This document shows, piece by piece, positions 58,078 through 64,000 of a stretch of 64,000 nucleotides of DNA (positions within the stretch are counted from its first letter, which is position 1; every line of letters begins with the position of its first letter). Location of the stretch: assembly GCA_965198025.1 (NCBI GenBank), contig OZ240237.1, forward strand, positions 124,001 through 188,000, given 5' to 3'. The position numbers and the translations under genes are program-made. The notes under the pieces are model-generated. The model ran no database searches, had not been told where the DNA came from, and saw only the letters and a program-made list of their open reading frames with translations. This DNA comes from CAYWWM01 sp965198025. GTDB lineage: Bacteria; Acidobacteriota; Terriglobia; 2-12-FULL-54-10.

Positions 58078-59145
58078 TCAGACATTTAGCTTGAGCAGCC
58101 GTGCAGCGTTCTTATACAGAATCAACTCGCGCTGGGCTTCGCTGGTCCTCGAAAGCGCCACCGCGTTCAGGTTCCTCCAGTGCAGATAGGCATCGCGATG
58201 CTGCGGCGGCAAGAAATTCCTCGGATCGGGACGCCCCCAATCGGAACCAAACAGGATGCGGTCGGCACCGGCGTGCTGCACCGCCGCATCGATCAGCTCG
58301 ACGGGTCCGGCGCCGATTTCGAGGTACACGTTTTCGTAGGTGGCCAGAATCAATACGGCCTCCCAGCCGCCGCCGTGCATGAAATTTTTCCCGCCTGCGT
58401 CGCCGAGAACAATCTTAGCCTCTGGATACTCTCTGGCGATTTCTCCTACGTAGCCAGGATCGCGCTGGGCATAGCGCCCCGCCCGGACTCCAAAGAAGAC
58501 CGGGACATCGAATTCCATGGCCAGTTCCACAATGGAAAAAGCCTTCTTGTAATCGATCTGCGTGAAAGTAACCTCGCCGATCGCCTTGGCTCCCTGGCGG
58601 AGGCGCGCGCTGAGGATCTCGACGGCGGCCTGTGGATTCTCGAGGCCGAACCGGTTCGACGGCGGGACCGCCATGCGCTCCTCGCGCGTATCTCCCGTAC
58701 GGGGATCACAAAACGGGATCAGCCGGTCGGGATAGCGGGAGACCGACTCGTGAAATTCCCGGTAGGCAACCGACCAAGCCCTCTTGGGAGGCATCAGGCA
58801 TTGCTTGGCGATGCCATGGATATCCATGGACTGGATCAGATCGTCGGTGAAATCGGTGAGTTCCTGGCGGGCGGCGATCGCCTCATTTTCGTGCTGCGTC
58901 AGTGCCTGCCTGGTCGGCTGGAACGGATGGCCGTGAAAGTCGATGACTTTCTTTTCCACCACGGCGCGCAAGCCGCGCCAGGGGCCTTCATACAAGTGAA
59001 CCAGGTCTTCGCGCGTAAGACCGAAGGGGAGAGAACTCCAGTCCTGAGCCGCGACGATGGAAGGAAGGCTGGCCCAAGCGGCCGCTCCCAGCAGCCCTCT
59101 GCCTCCCGCTTTGAAAAAATCCCGGCGCGACAATTCATCAACCAT
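58078..59145 (-). CDS. Tat-exported amidohydrolase (amidohydrolase-2 type)
   Basis: 355 residues from ATG 59145 (GGAGGAG upstream). It begins MVDELSRRDFFKAGGRG, a twin-arginine signal, so the folded enzyme is exported. The TIM-barrel motifs are VIDFHGHPFQPTRQ (HxH), the QCLMPPKRAWS region, FTQIDYKKAF, IVLGDAGGKNFM and the C-terminal GADRILFGSDWGRPDPRNF with the catalytic Asp. Related enzymes decarboxylate or hydrolyse aromatic and lactone substrates. It lies 65 bp upstream of the split propeller gene on the same strand, perhaps in the same transcript. Confidence 0.87.
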   Translation of the reverse strand: MVDELSRRDFFKAGGRGLLGAAAWASLPSIVAAQDWSSLPFGLTREDLVHLYEGPWRGLRAVVEKKVIDFHGHPFQPTRQALTQHENEAIAARQELTDFTDDLIQSMDIHGIAKQCLMPPKRAWSVAYREFHESVSRYPDRLIPFCDPRTGDTREERMAVPPSNRFGLENPQAAVEILSARLRQGAKAIGEVTFTQIDYKKAFSIVELAMEFDVPVFFGVRAGRYAQRDPGYVGEIAREYPEAKIVLGDAGGKNFMHGGGWEAVLILATYENVYLEIGAGPVELIDAAVQHAGADRILFGSDWGRPDPRNFLPPQHRDAYLHWRNLNAVALSRTSEAQRELILYKNAARLLKLNV

Positions 59146-59704
59146 CCCGCTCCTCCCTCCATCGGCTCGCCATTGCGGCGCGGTCGAGCGGTTCCATGCC
59201 GCCCTTGTCAGTCCGCCGCGCCAGGCAGGACAGGATTTCCAAGCGGTTCCGCCATCTGCCTGGAACAAGAGATATTGCTACCCTCCAGTCAGCGGACGTC
59301 ATGCAGGCGAATGCCGCCCTAAGCTTATCGGATGCCCGCTCGCAGGGCAAGTGAGTTTGCAAGCTCCAGACCGAACCATCTGCGGCCGTTCCGGGTGCAC
59401 ATGCGGAGGCAATTGAGAAAACGCGCGGCTTGGCGTGGCAGCGCTCGATCCGTGGAGCGCGCCGTCGTCTGCTTGCTGATTGCGGGGCTGTTCTTCGCCA
59501 AGTTGTTGTGGGGCAGATGATCTTCATTCTGATTGGTTTGTGATCCTGGAGCTTCACACAGACTATAGCCTGAATCTGGACGAGCTGGAATCTATCCAAA
59601 CATCAGCCGGGAAACTTCGCTATAATATCGTGGTTATGAGCGAGTTGCCCTGAGCCGCGCGTAGAGAGGGTCACCCGTACGGAAAGCAGAAGAAGGGAGT
59701 TACT
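59146..59704. other. Intergenic
   Basis: There is no confident gene. A TATAAT box at 59621-59626 may be the -10 of the promoter for the plus-strand propeller gene, though I see no good -35. A small frame at 59332-59520 with one C-terminal helix is probably noise. Confidence 0.4.
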
Positions 59705-61390
59705 ATGAGCAGAGCAACACTTCGAAGCTGGACCACAGCAGGGGTAGTCTTGTTGAGCCTGACCTTTACTGGTCTGGTGATGGCGCAAAGCCCAGCTGCC
59801 AGCGCCCTGACAGGCAAAGTAACCTCGCAAGCCGAAGGCCCGATGGAGGGCGTGCTCGTGGGCGCCAAGAAGATGGGCTCGACGATTACGACATGGGTGG
59901 TAAGCAACGCCGACGGCCAATACAGTTTCCCGCAAGATCGGATGGAGCCGGGCAAGTATTCGATCCGCATCCGCGCCGTAGGGTATGAGCTGCCGAAGAC
60001 GTATGTCGATGTGACGTCGGACTCCATCCAGCACGATCTGCAGCTCAACAAGGGAGCCAGAACCAACAAACTTGCGATGCAACTGTCGAACACCGAGTGG
60101 ATCATGAGCGCGCCGGGGCCCGAAGAAAAGAGGGCGATGCTCGGCCGCTGCGTCAACTGCCACACGCTGCAGCGAGTGCTGTTCTCGCGATTCAACGCGG
60201 AGGAGTTTACGGAAGTGATTCTGAGAATGCGCACGCATTCAAACAACTCCTCGACGTTGCATCCCTGGATCCGTCCCACGGCGTGGCCCCTGCGCCCGCA
60301 AATGGTCGCGAGCGCCAGCGAGATGGGCAGCTACTTCAGCTCGATCAACCTGAGCGACCGGGACACGTTCGAGTTTCCGCTGAAGACCCTGCCACGACCG
60401 AAAGGCAAGGCGACTCAGGTGATCTACACGATGTACGACCTGCCGCGGATCGACGCCTCGCCGCACGACGAAATATTCGATGCGGAAGGGAACGTCTGGT
60501 ATTCGGATTTCAATTCCCAGTTCATCGGGAAGCTCGATCCCAAGACGGGCAAAGCGGTGGAGTACGAGGTTCCGTTGAACCGTCTCCGCCAGGTTCCGCA
60601 CGGAGGCCTCCAGATAGATATCGACCGGGAAGGGCGCATCTACTTCGGCAACATGTTCCAGATGCAGCTTGCCCGATTCGATCCCAAGACCGAGAAGATG
60701 GAGACGTTTCCGTCGCCCGTGCCAGAGGAGGAATTGGGCGACGGGCATGTGACGATGGTTGATCCCGCGTTCCAGCAAGTCGACGGCAAGCTCTGGATCA
60801 ACGTGGCCGGAGGCACTGACGAGTCGGGAGGCACCTGGCAGCTTGACCTGTCAAAAAACGAATGGACCCAGGTGACCTATCCAGAGGGCAGCCCCTCGGC
60901 GAGAGCCTACGACGTGATTGCGACCTCGCAGAACAACATCTACGGGATGCGGCCGGCGAACGACAAGGTCTGGATTACCAACGGAAAGACGCTCGAAACG
61001 GTTTGGTATGATTTTCCGACGAAAGGCGCAGGTTGCCGGCGCGGACACGTTGACGCCCAGGACCGCTTGTGGTGCGCGGTGTTCAACGGGAACCGGATCG
61101 CGATGTTCGACCCCAAGACCGAGAAGATCACGGAGTGGACGGTTCCAACAGAGTGGACGCGCCCTTACGACGCGCAGTTCGATGACCGGGGATACGCCTG
61201 GACGGCGGGAATGGACAGCGACCTTGCGGTGCGGCTGAACGTCGAGACCGGGGAGTTCACGGAGTATCTGCTTCCGACCCGAACCAACGTTCGCAACGTA
61301 GAAGTACAGAAGGACGGCACGTTCTCCAGCCTGTGGCTGGGCGACCAGCACGGAGCGACGCTGGTCCGTGTGGAGCCGCTGGCTCCGTAG
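59705..61390 (+). CDS. Exported cytochrome c with Vgb-like beta-propeller (3)
   Basis: 561 residues from ATG 59705 (AGGGAG upstream), with a signal peptide ending MAQ. A CarboxypepD_reg domain (GPMEGVLVGAKKMGSTITTW, GQYSFPQDRMEPGKYSIRIR) is followed by a heme c site, LGRCVNCHTLQRVLF, near residue 150. The propeller blades repeat: NVWYSDFNSQFIGKLDPKTG, RIYFGNMFQMQLARFDPKTE, RLWCAVFNGNRIAMFDPKTE. This is the third member of the group with the genes at 41367 and 43587. The next plus-strand gene is a DUF1592 cytochrome, which supports a periplasmic redox role. Confidence 0.84.
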   Translation: MSRATLRSWTTAGVVLLSLTFTGLVMAQSPAASALTGKVTSQAEGPMEGVLVGAKKMGSTITTWVVSNADGQYSFPQDRMEPGKYSIRIRAVGYELPKTYVDVTSDSIQHDLQLNKGARTNKLAMQLSNTEWIMSAPGPEEKRAMLGRCVNCHTLQRVLFSRFNAEEFTEVILRMRTHSNNSSTLHPWIRPTAWPLRPQMVASASEMGSYFSSINLSDRDTFEFPLKTLPRPKGKATQVIYTMYDLPRIDASPHDEIFDAEGNVWYSDFNSQFIGKLDPKTGKAVEYEVPLNRLRQVPHGGLQIDIDREGRIYFGNMFQMQLARFDPKTEKMETFPSPVPEEELGDGHVTMVDPAFQQVDGKLWINVAGGTDESGGTWQLDLSKNEWTQVTYPEGSPSARAYDVIATSQNNIYGMRPANDKVWITNGKTLETVWYDFPTKGAGCRRGHVDAQDRLWCAVFNGNRIAMFDPKTEKITEWTVPTEWTRPYDAQFDDRGYAWTAGMDSDLAVRLNVETGEFTEYLLPTRTNVRNVEVQKDGTFSSLWLGDQHGATLVRVEPLAP

Positions 61391-61580
61391 CAGAAGCGGG
61401 CGATCCTATGGAGAAGCGGGGGGACAAGTCCGCTTGTCCAGGAGCTTGCCCCGATCGTCTCGGAGATGGATCAAATGGCATCCAAGGCCGGGTTTCAGGC
61501 GGGGGCACATGGGCAGGACTAGCTCTCTTGTCACTTCCCTTCCGTTCTCTGATAATATGTTCATGGCCAAGGGGGAACTG

Positions 61581-64000
61581 ATGTTGATAAGGATTCCACT
61601 CTGGATTGGAGTTTTGCTGACCGGGATGGGGACCCTGCCGGCTGCCGGACTCCAAACCGAAAACCCCAACCCGCAACCTGCCGCTCAATACCTTGCCATT
61701 CTCAACCAATACTGCGTCACGTGCCATAACGAAACCTTGAGGACGGCCGAACTGGTTCTGAGCACAAAGGACGTGGGGAACGTGAGCAACGAGCCGGTCG
61801 TGTGGGAGAAGGTGGTGCGGAAGCTTCGGACTGGGGCGATGCCTCCAGCGGGGATGCCAAGGCCGGAAGAGGCTACCTACGACTCGTTCGCGACGTATCT
61901 GGAGACGGAGCTCGACCGGGCGGCAGCTGCGAATCCCAATCCGGGCAGGACGAGTGTTCATCGTCTGAACCGCGCGGAATATGCCAATGCGATCCGGGAC
62001 TTGCTGGCCCTGGAGATCGACGGGGAGTTGCTGCTTCCCCCGGACGAATCGGCCTTCGGTTTCGACAACATCGCATCGGTCCTTTCGGTATCGCCGCTGC
62101 TGCTGGAACGATACATGGCGGCGGCAAGGCGGATCAGTCTTCAGGTCATTGGAGATCCCGACGCCCGCCCGGTCTTCGAGACGTACGAGGTTCTCAAGTT
62201 TCTCCGGCAAGATGACCGCATGAGCGAGGACCTGCCGTTCGGGTCGCGGGGAGGAATCGCGTTTCGGCACTATTTTCCTCTCGATGGTGAGTACGTCATC
62301 CGAATCCGCCTGCAACGAGAAGCCCGGGAGCGAATCCGCGGCCTGCATGAGCCGCACCAGATTGACGTTCGCCTGGATGGCGAACGCGTCACGCTGTTCA
62401 ATATTGGCAGCGAGGACTTTGGCAGGCCAGCGCCGATTTTTTCGCTAGGTACGCTTGTGGGCGACCCCGAACGCGAGCAATACGAGCGGTTCGCGGATGA
62501 GGGATTGGAGTTCCGCTTTGCTGCGAAAACGGGCATGCGGCTGGTGGGGATCTCCTTCGTGAATCAATTCGTGATTCCGGAAGGTCCGCTACATTACATC
62601 AATGGCCGGCCGGATTATCTTCCGCGCCTGTCCCTGTCGGACCGCATCGAAAATCGGGGTGGTCTCCCCGAGATGCAGACCGTCGAAATCGGTGGACCTT
62701 ACGCTGCCCAGGGGCTGGGGGAGACACCCAGCCGCCAGAGGGTGTTCGTGTGCCGCCCGAGTGGCCATGAGGATGAGGAAGCCTGCGCTCAAGAGATCCT
62801 TTCGACATTGGTGCGCCGAGCGTATCGCCGTCCGGTCACGAATGAAGATCTCGAACTTCTGCTGCGCTTCTACGAAGCAGGCCGGAACGACGGTGGGTTC
62901 GAGGAGGGCATCCGCCGGACGCTGGAGGCGATCCTGGTCAGTCCAGAGTTTTTGTTTCGCATCGAAGCCGATCCGGAAAGCGTAGCGCCCGGCACCGCTT
63001 ATCCCGTAAGCAACATCGAGCTGGCCTCCCGGCTGTCGTTTTTCCTTTGGAGCAGTATCCCGGACGACGAACTGCTGGACGTGGCCGAACGGGGCGAACT
63101 GCGGAATCCTGGCGTGTTGGAGCAGCAGGTCCAGCGCATGCTTGGTGATCGCCGCTCGCGGGCTTTGGTGCAGAACTTCGCCGCAGAGTGGCTGAGCTTG
63201 CGCGCTTTGGAGGCGGCGAAGCCGGATCAAAGCGTGTTCCGCGATTTTGACGAAAACTTGCGGGCAGCCTTTCGGCAGGAGGCGGAGCTTTTCTTTGAGC
63301 ACATCCTGCGCGAGGATCGCAGCGTACTCGAATTCCTGGATGCGGACTATACGTTTCTCAACAACCGATTGGCGGAGCACTATGAGGTCCCCGGCGTCTA
63401 CGGCAGCCATTTTCGACGCGTGGTATTGAACGATGGAAGGCGCGGAGGATTGCTGGGCCAGGGGGCAATCCTGACAGCAACGTCCTATGACAACCGCACT
63501 TCTCCGGTGACGCGAGGGAAATGGGTTCTCGAAAACCTGCTGGGGACGCCGCCCCCGCCCCCGCCGCCGAACGTCCCGTTCCTGAAGGAGCAAGGCACCG
63601 GGGACAAAGTTCTCACGATGCGAGAGCGCATGGAGCAGCACCGAGCGAATCCGGCCTGCGCAAGCTGCCACAAGCTGATGGATCCTCTGGGTTTCGCTCT
63701 CGAAAACTTCGACGGCGTCGGAGAGTGGCGAACCGCCGAGGGAGGGACGCTGATTGATTCAAGCGGTGAGCTTCCGGATGGCACGCTGTTTCAGGGGCCT
63801 GCAGAATTGCGAAAGGCCTTGCTAACAAAACGCGAAGGATTTGTCGCCACCGTCACCGAAAAACTGCTCACCTACGCGCTTGGCCGCGGGCTGGAGTATT
63901 ATGACGCTCCCGCCGTCCGACAGGTGATTCGGGAGGCGACTCCCAGTGACTACCGATTGTCGTCCCTCATTCTCGGTATTGTCCGAAGTACACCTTTTCA
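61581..64000 (+). CDS. DUF1592-type planctomycete-style cytochrome c, 3' end beyond window
   Basis: At least 806 residues from ATG 61581 (GGGGGAA upstream), open to the window edge. The signal peptide ends near AAGLQ. The heme site CVTCHNE is at about 45-49. The family domains follow in order: HRLNRAEYANAIRDLLALE (DUF1587), FGFDNIASVLSVSPLLLERY, LVRRAYRRPVTNEDLELLL (DUF1595), ILVSPEFLFRIEADPES and LSFFLWSSIPDDELLDVA (DUF1592), then TSYDNRTSPVTRGKWVLENL and ANPACASCHKLMDPLGFALE (DUF1588), and the start of DUF1585 (VTEKLLTYALGRGLEYYD). Such proteins are common in planctomycetes and acidobacteria; no reaction is proven. Confidence 0.9.
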   Translation, partial: MLIRIPLWIGVLLTGMGTLPAAGLQTENPNPQPAAQYLAILNQYCVTCHNETLRTAELVLSTKDVGNVSNEPVVWEKVVRKLRTGAMPPAGMPRPEEATYDSFATYLETELDRAAAANPNPGRTSVHRLNRAEYANAIRDLLALEIDGELLLPPDESAFGFDNIASVLSVSPLLLERYMAAARRISLQVIGDPDARPVFETYEVLKFLRQDDRMSEDLPFGSRGGIAFRHYFPLDGEYVIRIRLQREARERIRGLHEPHQIDVRLDGERVTLFNIGSEDFGRPAPIFSLGTLVGDPEREQYERFADEGLEFRFAAKTGMRLVGISFVNQFVIPEGPLHYINGRPDYLPRLSLSDRIENRGGLPEMQTVEIGGPYAAQGLGETPSRQRVFVCRPSGHEDEEACAQEILSTLVRRAYRRPVTNEDLELLLRFYEAGRNDGGFEEGIRRTLEAILVSPEFLFRIEADPESVAPGTAYPVSNIELASRLSFFLWSSIPDDELLDVAERGELRNPGVLEQQVQRMLGDRRSRALVQNFAAEWLSLRALEAAKPDQSVFRDFDENLRAAFRQEAELFFEHILREDRSVLEFLDADYTFLNNRLAEHYEVPGVYGSHFRRVVLNDGRRGGLLGQGAILTATSYDNRTSPVTRGKWVLENLLGTPPPPPPPNVPFLKEQGTGDKVLTMRERMEQHRANPACASCHKLMDPLGFALENFDGVGEWRTAEGGTLIDSSGELPDGTLFQGPAELRKALLTKREGFVATVTEKLLTYALGRGLEYYDAPAVRQVIREATPSDYRLSSLILGIVRSTPF

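Noticed and set aside
1..64000. CRISPR array, prophage or secondary-metabolite cluster
   Set aside because: No regularly spaced repeats, phage structural genes or synthase megagenes were seen. The direct repeats found are single pairs.

Overview
The window looks like a chromosomal segment of a moderately GC-rich, Gram-negative, aerobic heterotroph, most likely an acidobacterium. This rests on gene content, not a search. It has many exported amidohydrolases, PQQ-type quinoprotein dehydrogenases, small c-type cytochromes, virginiamycin-B-lyase-like propellers carrying heme motifs, a DUF6152-like protein, a DUF1592-type planctomycete-style cytochrome, and a dispersed repeat with the core TCATCCCGAG...GGGATCTGCTCTT. 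No rRNA, CRISPR array or prophage was seen. There are two tRNAs: Val(UAC) at 1621 and Arg(CCU) at 40455 on the minus strand.

Layout. 1-1.7 kb: a cut-off GAF-domain gene on the left edge, and a TrbI/VirB10 conjugation gene split by an in-frame amber codon. 1.7-12.5 kb: exported hydrolases (lipoprotein amidohydrolase, PhoD-like phosphatase, alpha/beta hydrolase, amidohydrolase fused to a TIG domain, isochorismatase-like protein) and a Tat-exported ThDP enzyme paired with a small cytochrome c. 12.6-18.6 kb: a housekeeping block on the minus strand, with an FmdB-type zinc ribbon, a metallo-beta-lactamase-fold lipoprotein, proC, a MoaD/ThiS-like carrier, a threonine-synthase-like enzyme behind a promoter, SAM-I riboswitch and terminator, and a DegT aminotransferase. 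18.6-21.3 kb: an IS1595-type element with perfect 34-bp inverted ends, a decayed transposase and two passenger genes, sitting beside a galE stub. 21.6-27.6 kb: an inositol-phosphatase-like gene, a DinG-like helicase, queD-queE, a TPR protein and a YHS-like protein.

27.8-30.6 kb is a pile of mobile DNA: an IS630-derived MITE, an IS630 remnant and two complete IS5-type elements. 31.4-36.6 kb is a compact plus-strand operon (SDR, TctC, TctB, TctA, MmgE/PrpD) bracketed by two IS3-type right ends, which suggests a transferred uptake and catabolism island. 37.65-38.84 kb holds the most striking gene, a clear sterol C24-methyltransferase (ERG6/SMT-like). It is followed with no gap by the first part of an ERG2-like sterol C8-isomerase, which an IS3 element cut off. 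39-51.8 kb is a periplasmic oxidation region with heme-propeller proteins, a cytochrome c, two PQQ dehydrogenases, a DUF6152-like protein and a DUF433/DUF5615 toxin-antitoxin pair between direct repeats. 52-55.2 kb is accessory DNA with small unknown genes and an IS256 remnant. 55.8-64 kb returns to exported propellers (one split by an in-frame TGA), a Tat-exported amidohydrolase, a third heme-propeller protein and a DUF1592 cytochrome that runs off the right edge.

Together the core genes suggest a cell that oxidises and hydrolyses organic compounds in its periplasm, passing electrons to c-type cytochromes. The sterol genes hint at sterol modification. The transposons, gene stubs and stop-split genes show a genome undergoing insertion and decay.
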